A stretch of 64,000 bases of DNA from Malachius bipustulatus (lineage: Eukaryota; Arthropoda; Insecta; Coleoptera; Melyridae), in the NCBI GenBank assembly GCA_910589415.1, contig OU342630.1, positions 24,399,867 to 24,463,866 on the forward strand. The letters are read 5' to 3'. Shown one piece after another: positions 44,147-56,962 of this stretch (positions within the stretch are counted from its first letter, which is position 1; every line of letters begins with the position of its first letter). The notes under the pieces are model-generated. The model saw nothing but the letters and a program-made list of their open reading frames with translations, was not told where the DNA came from and did not search any database. A program made the position numbers and the translations under genes.

Positions 44147-45190
44147 AATATTAGTAAATTACAAAAATTAGTATTAAATTAAAAAAAAAGTGTGAATCTG
44201 ACAGTTACATACTTACACATAATCTAATACTTCGGAATTATTATTTGCTTTCTCGTTCGAATTACGTTCATAAAATGGAACAATCTGCCGATATTCCGGA
44301 AAATGTAAGGCATCACTCTGGTTGTTACACATAAACGTCAGTTTCTGTTTATGAACGCATTCTACCTTCAGGGCCGTATTTGTGTTTTTTAAACCGTACC
44401 ACCTATCTGGACTTTTTTAGGTAAGGATGTGACAAGGCAAGATTCCGTTTGCACAGCTATTTAGGAGAAGCACAGCCATACCAACTTTATGAGAATAGTT
44501 TTTCGAGAAGAAAATTGGGCGAGCGACTGTTCGGCAAAAATTTATAAACATTATTTCCGGAAGAGTTTGCCCTCTTAAAAAATAGCCACCACTAGAGCCA
44601 CAGATCACAGACCTTACTTTTATCATGAGCATGAGTGCTTTTTATTTATCATAAGGTATGATAGTCTGTGCATAGTAGGAAGAAAGTTCCTAATATATGG
44701 TGTAAACATCTCTGGATTTATTCCCATTTTCATTGATTATGTTACTTTATTTTATTCTTGTTTGATTTTATTTTTATATCTTGTGGTGGATTCTTTCTGG
44801 TGTGTGCTTATGGTAAACCCTCAGGTGCAAATACGTAATAAATCACTTAGTAATAGGGCCTTAAACATAAACACCTACCATTTTACAAAGGGCAAACTGC
44901 AGACTAAGGAAAACTATTATTAGATATTTTGCTTTGGCTTGAAATGACATTTTTACGGGGTTTGCAGTGTCAATAATCCAATAAATTTTACGGTAACTGG
45001 AACAATCTCCGAATAATTTATGTCCGCGTTATTCAAGAAATACAAAACTAATTTTAACAACCTGATGCACCAGAGTCCTTATTTCAGCAAATGTCAAAAT
45101 AATTATTATTTGACAATAAAATTGAAAAACAAGAAGAATGCAATATCAGAATGAGTTTACGATTTTACAAATCAAAATTTTCATTTTACA
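44147..45190. other. scrt intron, between inverted Harbinger fragments
   Basis: A 71-codon minus ORF (44417-44632) has no recognisable domain. No other feature supported. Confidence 0.35.
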
Positions 45191-45280
45191 GTTTTACAGA
45201 TCCAATCTAAGACATGAAATTTTTTTCCAAGGCCTACCTAAATTATGTTTTCATTTGCTCACACGATAGAATAATTAATT
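45191..45280 (+). repeat. Inverted copy of part of the Harbinger relic
   Basis: ATCTAAGACATGAAATTTTT, GCCTACCTAAATTATG and TTTTCATTTGCTCACACGAT repeat, on the opposite strand, the sequence at 43822-43900. Confidence 0.7.
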
Positions 45281-45479
45281 ATGTAAACAATCTTACATTA
45301 GACTACAAAAGTCTGCCGTGGGTTTTTCTGTATTTTTAGGTTGTAATTTTACCAACCTTGTGCGATGATTTTATCGTAAGTGATTGAATAAAAAAGCTTT
45401 GTTGTTTTGTTCAAAGTTTATTGAAATAATTAAAATAAAAAATATAATTTAATTTGCTTTTAGTTCAAACAAAAGAAAT

Positions 45480-45790
45480 TTTAATGATTTCAGTAGCGAG
45501 TATTCCCTCCTCTGACAGTATGATAATAGCTTCCATATGACGAGGCATGATTTGAGAAAGATTTTGGATCACATTCTGGGGTAGTGTAGTAGTCCCATTC
45601 CTGATGCATCGGTACCTATGTCCGAAGCTTTTTACAATTTCTGGGAGCCGGCGCTATGTAAACGGTTCCAAATCTTATCCCAAACATTTTCGATCGGACT
45701 TAAATTGGTACTTCGAGCAGGCCCAACAAATCGCTTGATTTTAACCTCGTCAACAGAAGCAGTGTGGGGCCGTAAATTATCATCAGGGAT
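45480..45790 (-). pseudogene. Tc1-like transposase, C-terminal relic
   Basis: On the minus strand, DDNLRPHTASVDEV is followed by FVGPARSTNLSPIENVWDKI, then PQNVIQNLSQIMPRHMEAI and, after a frameshift, RGGNTRY. These are the second Asp, the catalytic Glu (PIEN) and the C-terminus of Tc1-family DDE transposases. About five residues are missing between the Asp and Glu. The N-terminal half is absent here; a separate Tc1 relic lies at 47540-48300. Confidence 0.75.
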
Positions 45791-46476
45791 GGGCGGTGTA
45801 GACAATAGCATGTATACAGATAATGCAGTTGTCTACATGTCCAGTATCGTGTTGACGTAGATAGCTGTTGGGAAGTTTTCTCATGTACATAATATCAACA
45901 ATGTCGACAAAAAATGATTTGAACTTTTGAAGTATTTTAGGATGTATGAAGTGTTTAACATATTTTATAGCCGATCGGTCATAAGTAAGCACAGAATAGA
46001 CAATAATCCATAAGAAGAAGAAAAAAAAATAATCGGAAAGAAAAATACTGTTTTGTATGAAAGTTTGAGGTTAGGTTAATATAATTATCAATAATTTTAA
46101 ATCTTGCTGTTTTTTATGTTATATCCACGAATCAGGCATTTCGCAGCCTATTTTCCATTTATTTTTTGTAATTGGAAATTTTATTTGCTAAAGTTATTAT
46201 TTTTCTTGCCACCACTCCTTTCACATGGAAATAATGAATATTTTCATTTAACTTATATTTTGATATGCCGTTGATAGGTTTTCAAAAAAGGAATTTATTA
46301 AAAAAGTTACATCTGTTCGTTACGGGTTACAATTCTAGACTAAATTATATTATATTATTTCTAAGAGGCTTAAAATGCTAAATTGCACAATTGCATTACA
46401 CACAGGTCTCTGACCAAGTTCCTTGACTTATTCACTAGAACTTGAAATGGATCGCACCTAGGTAGGATGATAAGGA
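45791..46476. other. scrt intron, no recognisable gene
   Basis: AT-rich; a 69-codon minus ORF at 45783-45992 has no recognised domain. Confidence 0.4.
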
Positions 46477-46750
46477 AAATAGACAGACATTTCCGCCATA
46501 TCCCGGATCGTCTGTAACCAACATGGTTGTATTCTTTAATTAATTCAAGCAGTTGCTTGAAATGAAATCAAAGAAACTAGAAAAAGGAAATTAGGCAAAG
46601 AAAATCATCGAATAGGTAAACAGACATACATTTCTACCATATACTGGATAGTCTGTAACCAAAGTGGTTGTACTCGTCAATTAATTCAAGCTGATGCTTG
46701 AAATGAAATCAGACAGACATTCCCGCAATATACCGGGTAGTCTGTAAACG
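46477..46750. repeat. Degenerate tandem repeat, about 2.4 units
   Basis: The phrase ACAGACATT..CC..ATA...CGG(A/G)T.GTCTGTAA occurs at about 46480, 46620 and 46710, followed each time by part of ACCAA..TGGTTGTA.T and TTAATTCAAGC..TGCTTGAAATGAAATCA. The first unit is about 140 bp and the second about 95 bp. Confidence 0.6.
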
Positions 46751-47539
46751 AAACAAAAGCAAAACGAAATAATAAGAAAGCACAGGTGTGCAAAAGAGTG
46801 GAATCCGAAATGGATTAGAGTTTGAAAAATGCATGAAAGGGATTCATCATTCGCTTTCCATTGTTTTGTACTCTCTATGCAAAATCACAGCCCCTCTCGC
46901 TCTTCACCATTTTACGCTCTTGAAAACGAATTCTCTCGCTCATCATTCGCTTTTAGACATCATGACAGGAAGCCAACACTTGACAGCAAATTTCCCCGCT
47001 TTTCCGAAAGAAATCCCAATCAACCGATATACAATAAGTCATAGTAGGTTCTTTTGCGCATCCGTTTCGGCCATAGTAATCCTGGCATGCCTCAATCAAA
47101 GAGCAGGGGTGACTACGGTAAAAACTACGGTAAACACAACGAGGAAAACACAGCGGTCCTATTGGGGGAAACCCAGAGGTAAATAGACGATCACAGTGGC
47201 TTTTCGCGAAAGACGATGGGGCCCGGGTCCTCTGCGTTACAAACTACACAACACGAAATATAAGAATACTGCTGATGTTGGTGTCATATTATAGGTGGAT
47301 GGAACTATAACTTTTATAAATAATTAAATTGTTGTCATAACAACAAGTCATAACAACAACAACAACAACGTGAGGTTATATAACTTAGGTATTCTTCTAT
47401 CTTCTTTTTTTATATTAATGATATATAAAGACACAAATAACGAAAAATAACACAAATTAACTTCATAGTGTCAATAGCGTCATCATTGTAGCTACCGTCT
47501 ATTCTGTCTTCATTGTCGACACACAGACCACATAGGTTA
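46751..47539. other. scrt intron, no supported gene
   Basis: A 132-codon plus ORF at 46788-47186 has no recognisable domain or start context. An AAC trinucleotide run lies near 47352-47370. Confidence 0.35.
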
Positions 47540-48300
47540 TATTATCTATTTATCTACATAATGGTGACATTTTTTACATATTGCTCACATACGATTCCGA
47601 CAATCAAAGTCGACGTGTCGACGCCCATTCCTGTATAAAAATTACATCTTCTCCAAGAACAACCATGAACGGTACAAACACCTTGGTCTTCTACATTAAT
47701 CTCTGTCAAGTACCTATGCGCATTCAAATAGCATTCTGGGTAAAATTTAACTCTGTATGGTCTACAAAAGATATGACTCCCCACGCCATACACTAATAAA
47801 TGGTATACAACACGCGCTTGAGCATAAATCACTCACTTTGTCATCGCCACACTCTTACATGTTTTTGGTGACTCCAAAAGATAAAAACACCATTTACCGG
47901 TAATTTACCGGTAAAATACGCGACTCCAATCCTCTATTGTCCAAGACAAGCGTTCTCGTGAAAAACTAAACTTTACAATGCGGTGTTCAGAGGAAACCGA
48001 CGATCCAGTAGCCATAGATTGAGAAGATAATCGAGAAGCATGTAGTCGCCTCTTTCTAACTGTCCACTCACTTATTGTACTTTCTCACTTCTTGCAAATT
48101 ATTTCGAAGATAAACTGCCATGACTGTTCGGTTTCTCAAAGTACTAGAAACGAGAAGGCGGTTGTCTCTAGCTGCTTAGTCCTTCCTTCATATCGAATCA
48201 GGTCTTTGAGTGAGGAGACCGGACCTTAGTACCGCTGAAATACACGTTGCACCCTAGAGAGACTTACAGTCAGAGCAGTCAAATAGCCACAGTCAGTAGA
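47540..48300 (-). pseudogene. Tc1-like transposase relic, most of the ORF
   Basis: Minus-strand pieces in order: a helix-turn-helix start VSLSRVQRVFQRY near 48260; then VYLRNNLQEVRKYN near 48100 and SEWTVRKRLHASRLSS near 48040; then GVGSHIF..LNAHRYLTEI near 47690-47780; and VPFMVVLGEDVIFIQ near 47640, followed by a degraded DNARPHT-type motif. At least four frameshifts or stops. The order and spacing fit one Tc1-like transposase of about 340 residues. Confidence 0.7.
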
Positions 48301-49864
48301 CCTGGGTTGAAACAGTGACTTTTTATGAAAACTCCGATACATTTTTGAGTCGCAAACATTGCTGCTCGAGATAATATTGAACAATCATGTTCTACGAAAC
48401 TCGTTAATTTGGTGTCCGTTCCTTCCTAAGTACCTATCAAATTTATCGAAACAGTTTTCCATTATTTGCTCAGAATAATTTTTCTAGTTCACTGGAAATG
48501 TATAGTTTTGACAATAAAAATTCAAATGGAAAAATCGAGACTATGAGTCGTTCGTTTAACAGAAGTTAAATAGCTTCACGCTACTACCGAGTCCCAACTG
48601 TCGTGATAATGCGAAATCGCAACAGATTGAATTAATATCCGAGATTGTATCTTTGGTTGATTACGGCTATTTTTATAATATACCGCAGATGGCAATTTTG
48701 GTCTATGGATATTTAAATTAAAAAATAAATTATAATTTATTTTCTAGCTTTATGGAAAATATTTGAAACTTTTAATTAATACTACTTGCAAAGATTTAAA
48801 ATTTTAATTTGCTTCGTCCAAGACTGATATTTTTAATAATATGGATTAAAATTTGCAGTTTAACGGAGTAGATTGAAGGTTTCGAGTAAAAAGGGCGTTA
48901 AATTTCGAGTAAATTGTTTTGTAATTTGATATTAGCATTTGGAGTTTAAAAGATCGTTAACGTTAAAAATTATGTTATAAGTACGTTTGGCTTCGAAGCA
49001 CGGGAGTTCCTTCCATTACCCATTCTGCAGTCTACCTTATATCAAATTTCATTTTTAGATTATATTGCATCAATAGAATTAAGAACAGGTAGCAATAATA
49101 AACGCGGAGTTGAGACAGTCATGGTCTTTCAATAATTTCAACACTGGTCATAGGATAATGCATTGGAAAGAATAATTTTGCAGATTGTGCTTCCCATTCC
49201 CACCCAGAGCGGTAAAAATGAAAAACCAAATGAAAGATAGAAGAATTTTGGATATCAAATGGCAATTTTTTCGATATTTATTTTCAATGGTTGGTATGAA
49301 CAGTTTTAATTTAAAGCTCAAATTTAAGACTATTCCACGCTTTCTCATACTCACCTGCAAGAAAACAGGGGAAAATGTAGCAAAACGTTCGATCTTAGAC
49401 TATATTAATAAATATGCCCCGCGCCTTCCCTATCTTAGCTTGAAGTCAGTTTTGGTTTGTTGATATTCTCTCTCGCACTCATATGCTGCTTCTGGCGGGG
49501 TAAGAGGAACGACGTAAAACGTAAACAAACAGAACGCGACGGCAGCGGCGCGCTCGAGTTCAGTTATAGGAAATGTAATAATTACATAAATTATAATAAT
49601 GATCATAATTTTCATAATATTATTATTTTATTTGCAGTTTTTGTTACAAAAAAACATAAACTATGGGAATACTAATAGATATTAAATTAAGAAAATATAT
49701 ACTTATACCTACCTATACAAAATAAAAGGTACAAAAAGGTAATAACAATTTAGCAAATAAAAAATCGATAGGAAAGTCGGAAAGCAATATACATCAGTAG
49801 GTACCTAAAATATTTTTTCAATTTCTTACATATTTAGTTGATTTTATTCTAAAAATAAATTAAA
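48301..49864. other. scrt intron, no recognisable gene
   Basis: AT-rich. A GC-richer patch at 49480-49565 (GACGGCAGCGGCGCGCTCG) is not part of any repeat I can see. Short ORFs on both strands carry no domain. Confidence 0.4.
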
Positions 49865-50096
49865 CGAACCTAATTGAAAATATGTCAGATACCTAATCAC
49901 TAATTTTAAAATGCCCTGTATTACTAAAGTTTTGTTCTGATATTGCTGGGAGTGAATTCGTCTCAATTTTAGAAAAATTAATTGCCGATAAAAAATGAAA
50001 GATCATGGAAAAAGTTCACCACATTTTAAAAATTTGCACCTTAAAATTAGTAATAATCTGAAATTTTTTTAACGTTCGTGCAACCGGGTCAAAGTC
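49865..50096. repeat. MITE related to 28707-28945, copy 2
   Basis: In reverse orientation it shares TAACGTTCGTGCAACCGGGTC at its right end and internal blocks such as CTAATTTTAAAATGCCCTGTATTA and AAAATTTGCA. The left terminus is eroded. Confidence 0.6.
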
Positions 50097-53077
50097 TTCT
50101 ATTTCATATTCTTTGATGATATTGTTTGAATATTATTCCCCCTCTCCATATTCTGATTATCTTAAATTAGAGGTTGACAATAATGATAGGTAATATACTT
50201 TCAAAAAGTTAGTATTTTTTATTTATTTAAATGGAATAATTTTTCCAAGTTGCATTTTTAAAAGTATTCAGTATGCTTTCGAAAATGAAAAAAAAACTGT
50301 CAAACAATAATTGTTTTCACAAATTAAAAGATAAAACACTTACACTACGCTACGTCCATGACCATGTATGCTTTGTTTTGATTGATGGCTTTGCTTTGCT
50401 TACGTAGGAAACTGATAGACTTACCTTCTTTCGAAGTTTTCTCACAAACAGAACACGTTTTCGCTACTTTTTTTTTAACTAAATTGAAAAATTAATTATT
50501 AAAGCTTAAAACGAGTGAAAGCTAAAGCTGAAAATATAAATAACAAGGAACTTACAACTGTTTGAAAAACACAAACTCTTATTATGGTATTATGTAAACA
50601 AACGGTCTGACAGGATGTAAACATTCATGTTGCCAGATGTAGCAAAGTAAAACGGGTATAAGGGATCCATCGATGTTTATTGCCCACCAATAATACTGGA
50701 GAGGTTGCGCTCTTTCATTGTAAGTGCCAGTTTCATTACTGATCTGGCATTCATTGTTTTGAACAGTCTTGTTTGGAGAGAGAGGGATGTCGGAACACTT
50801 TTTCAGTGTTTATGTCTTGGTCCATCTTTTATTTAATAGTCTAAGCGTTCGATGTACTGTTGAGGCCATTTAAATGTCAATGCATTTTTGTTATCAGGGG
50901 AATTTCAACTGAATTTTATCATGTAAATCAGTTTTTTTCCAGTAGCAATAAGAAATAAATACAGGGTGTTATTTAAGTATGTGGCCAAACTTTAAGGGGC
51001 CGAAAATGCATAGTTTTACGATAATTTTTTCAACATAAAATAAATATTAATTAGACTGTCTTTCGTGACACCACTGGACTTAATAATTTTCATAATAATT
51101 GAGGCTAAGTTATCCTCTTGTTACTACAAACAGAATTACCAAATTTCAACAAAATCGAATAAAAGAGTATTGACATATTTACGAACATCCAATTCTTTTT
51201 TTAAGTTTGACACCCTGTATCGTAAAAACTATCCACATTCTCCCTAAAAAGTTGTTCTTTGTCTGAAACCTAAATTGAGATGGTCGGACTTGAAATTTTT
51301 GCTGTCTTATACGAAATTTGTCCAAAACACGAATCTTGTCAAAGAATACAGTATTTTTGATTTTGAAAATATCCAAAATTGTTATAAGGAAAAATTGATC
51401 AGCATTGCAAAAAACATTCAAATATGCAATTCATCAAATATGTGTTTTATCGAAAAGACACGATTTATCAGTAGTGTTTTAGTTTTTATGCATGTAATTG
51501 TTAATTTGAATGTTGTTTGCAATTCTGATAAACTTTTTTGAACAACAATTTTTTATATTATCAAAAATAAAGGTTTATTCTTTGGAAAGATTCGTGTTTT
51601 TGGAGAAACCTCCTAAACGACTGTAAATATTTTATGTCTGACTATTTCATTTCAGGTTTCAGACCAATCACAACTTTTCAATAAAAATTACTTTTTTTCA
51701 TAAAATGGATAATAAAAAAGTTTTCCATACCTTTGGCTCCAACTTTCGTAGACACACGGTAATGTCTTTTTTTGACAATGATATGGGTATATTTGACATC
51801 TATCCCTAACTCCGCCTATACGATTTATCTAGTGACACTAGTATAGTGGTGTAATAAATATTATAATATTATTTTTGTTCTTAATAAATGTGATCAAAGG
51901 ACTAAGCAGTCCCGAAACGTTTAAACTTTTGATTAATTCCTCCTCAGCCAGCCACAGAAGACATTACAAGACGATTGAAACAAAATTGCAGATTTAAGCA
52001 TTTTTCTGCCTTTATGAACTTTAGTGGATTGTCGCTAGTTATTGATAACCACAAAAATAACTGAATTTAGATAACTGTATTTTAAGTCCAGGTGAGGCGG
52101 TTCTTTGGATCAATAAATGATTATTTCAATAAGTGACCATAGAGGCAGTATTCACCTATACCTCAGACAGAGATTCATAATCATAAACTTTCGTACAATA
52201 ATAAAAAAATATTGAAATTAAAGTTGACATAATAAAACTGATGATGTAGAAGATAGACGGCTTTTATAAATCGTAACGTTACCGTCTTTTTCTTCACACT
52301 AATGTGGTTTTTATTTATCAGAAAAATTCATTATTTTTCTTTATTTAAAATATTTTTATACAGAATACTGTAGCTTTCAATATTTCGTGAAGCAAATATT
52401 TGGTTTATTAATAAAAAAAGACATCCATTACTACAATATTTTATTCCTTACAAATACAAAATTTCACCATCTCGTAACAAGAGATGCGGAATGCAGTCAC
52501 TTTGACAAGTGACAGTCGTACTGTCACACTTGCTTTTGAAAGTGACAAGTCAATCAACCGTTTTGTTAATAAATAAATAACACAGGAGAATAACCTACGA
52601 CGACAAGAACATTAATTAGTTATTATTCTGATTTCAATAAAATTAAAATAAATTGAGTATCACTAATCATCCACAGAACCAGTTACCCCTGCTCTACCGA
52701 CATTGGTGCTCAATTCACACCCCTTCTAATATTATATACTGTTCACCATTTTGTCTTGTAAATCTTGTTGTCAAGGAATTATAACGGCAGATCATATAAC
52801 TGGATGAGATTAATTTCAACCTGCGACTATCCGCGTTTAAAGATTCTCGCGCGACAAGAAGCAACAGACTACCTCGCGGCTTTTTAAGTTTCCCTTTTTT
52901 GTCAGTCCACTTGACAAGAAGAGCAGCGTTTCAAAATTATATAGCATGTAAAGGCTTCATAAAGGCACATCTTTTGTATCGCGGAAAATAGCCGTGTAAT
53001 GTTATTGCCTGAAGAGCAACCTCGATCTTTTGGTGAGGGCTCTGAACTCTTCCTCAAATTTGAAGGACCTAGAATAT
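50097..53077. other. scrt intron, no recognisable gene
   Basis: One foldback-type end, ACAGGGTGTTATTTAAGTATG at 50961, with a mate-like GACACCCTGTAT near 51209, suggests an eroded short repeat. A hairpin CAAGTGACAGTCGTACTGTCACACTTG lies near 52507-52533. Nothing else recognised. Confidence 0.4.
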
Positions 53078-53671
53078 ACAGGTGTCCCAGTTTTTCCACG
53101 TAACGTTTACACTTAGATAGATAGATAAATTTTCTTCTAAGTAATAATTTTTCTATTAACTTCTATTTTTTTCAACTCCTCAACATGTTACAGCAAGCTG
53201 TTCTTAGTAGGGTGTTACGTAAAGGCATGGACTAAATTTAGGGGCATATACTTACTTGGATCAGTTTTAAGTAGAAAAGTGCATATCAACATGTATTGTG
53301 TCATAAAATTACTATTGAGTTTTTTTTTAATAGGTTTTTTATTAATATGTCAAACATTATTTTACCGATATTGATGAAATTTTGCAGTCCTGCTTGTAGT
53401 AATATAAGGAGATGCTTTAGCCCCAAGTCGATTAAAATAATTAAGTCCAGTGATGGCGTCCAGTGGGGTACTCTGTTTTATATTACTAATATTATTGCAA
53501 AGAAAATTGAACGTCACTTACTTTTTCTAAATTTTAATAATAAATTTCAAGATTAAATCACTAAACTATTTTAAGCGGTTCAAAAAAACACTATGTTTTA
53601 TAAAAATTGTTTCTCAGAAGAAAATTTGCTATCTATTTATAAATTTGAGGGAAAAACTGGGACACCCCGTA
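53078..53671. repeat. Inverted-repeat element with GGTGTCCCAGTTTTTCC ends
   Basis: ACAGGTGTCCCAGTTTTTCC at the left is mirrored by GGAAAAACTGGGACACC at the right, 594 bp apart. The interior shows weak pairing and no domain. It sits immediately upstream of the mariner relic. Confidence 0.6.
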
Positions 53672-53699
53672 TTTTGTGTTTCACCTAAATAGAATGATC

Positions 53700-53921
53700 T
53701 ATAAGAACCGAAAATGACCTGAAGGAGTCTTGCTGAAATTTTGCGTGAAACTTGGAAAATCTGCAACTGAAACATTCTATATGCTCAACACTTATGATGA
53801 TGTTGCTATAGTGAAGCGTAGGTACTGCATGTTTCAACTGACACGAACGTTTCAATGGTAGTCGCGACAGTCGTTTGAACACGATCAGCGTCCTGAACAT
53901 CCTTCCACCTCCCGACGTACT
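53700..53921 (+). pseudogene. mariner transposase relic, N-terminal part
   Basis: Plus-strand reading gives LLKFCVKLGKSATETFYML, the first helix-turn-helix of mariner transposases, then RTFQW and FEHDQRPEHPSTSRR, matching the conserved W..F..G...ED..R.GRPST segment. It stops abruptly where a LINE begins. The rest of the transposase resumes after the LINE at about 54620. Confidence 0.8.
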
Positions 53922-54604
53922 TAATTATAGATTTAACAGGAGTGGACATTTCAAGTCATATGATGTTAACTTAAAATATTATGGCATTCATCCTCTCACT
54001 TCTAGAAGAAGAATGTTTGACTGCTCATTTATCCGGAAATTAATTAACGGTAAAGTAAACAGTGAGGGTTGTCTGACTTATCTGAGCTTGAATTGTTCAC
54101 CTTATGTGACTAGACGTAGACAGTTATTTTGTACCGGTACATTCTCAACCAATTACTGCAATAACTCCCCAAGTTTGAGGAAATTTCATGAATTTTACTC
54201 CATTTTTGACGAGGATGTTGCGGTTTGCGGTGAAAGCCGCTTTAAGAGGTTGGCTCTGGATGGTCTCTGACGATATTTTTTTCTTTTTCTTTTTTTTCCT
54301 CTCGATTATTTTCTTCCCTTTCTTACTCTATTCTCCTCTCTTCTCTTATAGCGAATTATCGATGTGCACACTTATGTATTTGGTTTACTGTAGGTAGAGA
54401 TAATTACTTTGGTTTGTTTGCAGAATTGTACTTAGTGTTCAGTTATTTTTTGAGTTATTTTTTAGAATGAAGTAATTATATAACGAGAGCAATGCTCTCT
54501 TCACAATGTGTAATTTATTTTGGTGTATCTATTATTCACCCGTAGGAGGATAATATGTCTTTGGCATATCTGTTTGGGTGATCTTGTAACTAAATAAATA
54601 AATA
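53922..54604 (+). mobile_element. LINE 3' fragment (Jockey/CR1-like) inserted in mariner
   Basis: The coding end includes TSRRRMFDCSFIRKLINGKV and FSTNYCNNSPSLRKFHEFY, the conserved C-terminal block of Jockey/CR1 ORF2, ending at a stop near 54270. About 330 bp of 3' UTR follows, including a long pyrimidine tract. The tail is TAAATAAATAAATAA. It is 5'-truncated, as usual for LINE insertions. Confidence 0.75.
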
Positions 54605-55450
54605 ACCTCAACTGACAATTCACACGTCGACAAAATCAACACTGGTTTAGGCAAATAGATGTGGGGCCATCTGGAAGCTTGCTAAGGAATGTGGGATCTT
54701 GCCACGAGATTACGACTAAAAAATTGAAGATGCATTGATGCGAAATTTCTGCCACGCCTGATGATGACGGACGAACAAGAAGTCCATCGCGTTCAAGTTT
54801 TTTTCAGGAACTGCTTCATCGTTCAGAAGATGAAAACTTTTTGTGAAGGATCAAAACAGGTGATGAATCATATGTTTACGGTTATGATATTAAAATAAAG
54901 CTCCAATTGTCCCAGTGGGTGAGTGAAACATCACCCAGGCCTGAAAAAGCTCGCCAAGTTTGATTCAATGTCAAGGTTCTGACAGTGTTTTTTGATACTC
55001 AGGGTGTTGTTCACTATTACTACCTCCCCAGAAGCTCCACAGTGAACCAGACTTACTACATTGCAGTTATAAAGCGCCTGGGAGACGCCATGCGTCGGAA
55101 GAGGCCATATGGAATAATGGCAAATGGCTTTTCCGTCAGGACGCTCTCCAACCTCAGCCCTCTGAACTCGTGATATTCTGGACAAATACTCGATCATTGT
55201 TGTTTCTCACCTTCACTGCTCATCTGACGTTGCTCCTTGTGACCTTTTATTGTCCCAAAAACTCAAATGACCCTTGAAAGGAAGAAAATTTGACAAGATT
55301 CCTGAGATTAAGGCAAATGCGACGAAGTAGCTATGAAAGCAACGTACTATTGTCAAGCTAAATAAGCAGTTGATGATGACTCCTGCCGAAATCTCTGTCA
55401 TATTTTGTCCCAGAATATCAAGGAAGCCTGCGTTCAGTTTACTTTACTTG
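54605..55450 (+). pseudogene. mariner transposase relic, catalytic part
   Basis: After the LINE tail the mariner sequence continues: GSCHEITTKKLKMH, then TGDESYVYGYD (first catalytic Asp) near 54856. SPRPEKARQV and VLTVFFDTQGVVHYYYLP near 54975-55020 follow, then RRLGDAMRRKRP-type sequence. The second Asp region is degraded. HCSSDVAPCDLLL near 55220 holds the third Asp of the mariner DD34D triad. Frameshifts and stops throughout make it inactive. Confidence 0.85.
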
Positions 55451-56514
55451 GGAGTATCGTTGAGAGAGCAAAGCTCGACTTTAAAAAGTTTTTGAAGTCT
55501 TTAAAAGACTTTAGTAAACTACTCAACTTTCAAGTTAATTTCTAATAAGACTGATTTCCTCATATCCTTATTATTATCCTGGTACACAATTAATTGTTCT
55601 CAAACTCTCTCACGATTCAGATAAAATAAGGCTCTCCAGTAATTATGCCATCGCCTGAACGGTAATCGATACTCTTAACTCCTTTTCATAGCACAAGTAA
55701 GTAATTCAATTCCGATGCATATTTCAGTTTACTCGATTAGGGTTCTTGAGCGGAACGGAATATGAAACACGGTGCCACTTTTGTCACACAGCCCAATTAA
55801 TTTTACTTGCTTAATAAGTACGTCTGAAAAACCATTTGTTAGAATTTTTTTAATAAATTTTTACTAACAAAGTTTCATTCTTCTAACTTTGTATATTTTC
55901 TAACGCCAACCAGGAGACCATACATATCATGTGTGAAAATAATAAATATGCCATCGAAAAATAATATGCTATATGAAGACGTTATTATATTAGTGTTATA
56001 CATCACTATTATTTATAAGTTATACATCACTTTACAATGACCTACACCACTTACGTACTCCAGCTTGGAATCAGAACGCGGTCATGAAAAAATAATAAGT
56101 CTTTTAAATTATGTATAGGAACTCCCAATGTTTCAGATAATATAAAGTCGCGTCATTTGCAAAAAGTAGGTATATAGCGTGACTGATTGAGACGGGAAAT
56201 AATAATAAAAATATTTTCAAGACGGTATTTCCGGGAATACAGGCAGTTGACGTCTAATCTTCTATTTCAAATGGGATGGTATACTTTTGATTGCATTTTT
56301 TGATTTGAAATGTTATTAGGAGGGACCACGTACATCAATCCCCAAACCTAAGTGCAGTTGTTTTCAAGATTTTTGAAATTTGTTGCAATTTTTTCAAAAT
56401 ACAGTGATACAAAAAATTGCCGTAATTATCATTGTTAAAGCAAATTAAAGCCAAATTTTTTGCAATATAAACGTGCAGGGTATCAAAAATTAAACTTTCT
56501 TTCATTGCAAATTC
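55451..56514. other. scrt intron, no recognisable gene
   Basis: AT-rich DNA with no supported feature. Confidence 0.4.
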
Positions 56515-56962
56515 AGGCCATTAAAATTTGTTCGAAAAATTATATGTATAACGACATACCCTTCAAGTTGAAACAACTTAATCTTCGCAAGTTTAAAGAA
56601 ACAGTCCGTGAATACCTATACTGCAGGCAATAGGAGGCTCATAGGGTCATAGGAATCAGGGTTGGGGATAGGAGGACGGATGCTTGTGGCGGGGGGAGGG
56701 GAGTCAGAGCGAAAATGAAATTGTACTCACTTTATATTTTGTCTTTATCTTTTTGTTATCTTACTGATTTTACTGATTGCAGATTCGGCTAGTAAGGTTA
56801 GGTTAGTATTAGGTGAAAACTATATATCTATTGAGTTTTTAGGATCACAAGGTTTAGGTGGCAGAGCAGTAAAGGTTTAAAGGTAAAGCAATGATTTTGT
56901 TGTAAAATTATACTTGCGTATGGTCAATAAAGCACATTTATTATTATTATTATTATTATATT
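56515..56962 (+). mobile_element. LINE 3' end fragment with (TTA)n tail
   Basis: YNDIPFKLKQLNLRKFKETV near 56545-56605 matches the extreme C-terminus of Jockey/CR1-type ORF2 proteins. About 320 bp of 3' UTR follows, then AATAAAGCACA and a TTA trinucleotide tail at 56938-56962. Strongly 5'-truncated. Confidence 0.65.

Noticed and set aside
46788..47186. 132-codon plus-strand ORF
   Set aside because: No domain, no conserved motif and no splice or promoter context. It sits among transposon relics.
54272..54350. Long pyrimidine tract resembling a strong splice acceptor
   Set aside because: It lies in the 3' UTR of a LINE fragment and is explained by that element.
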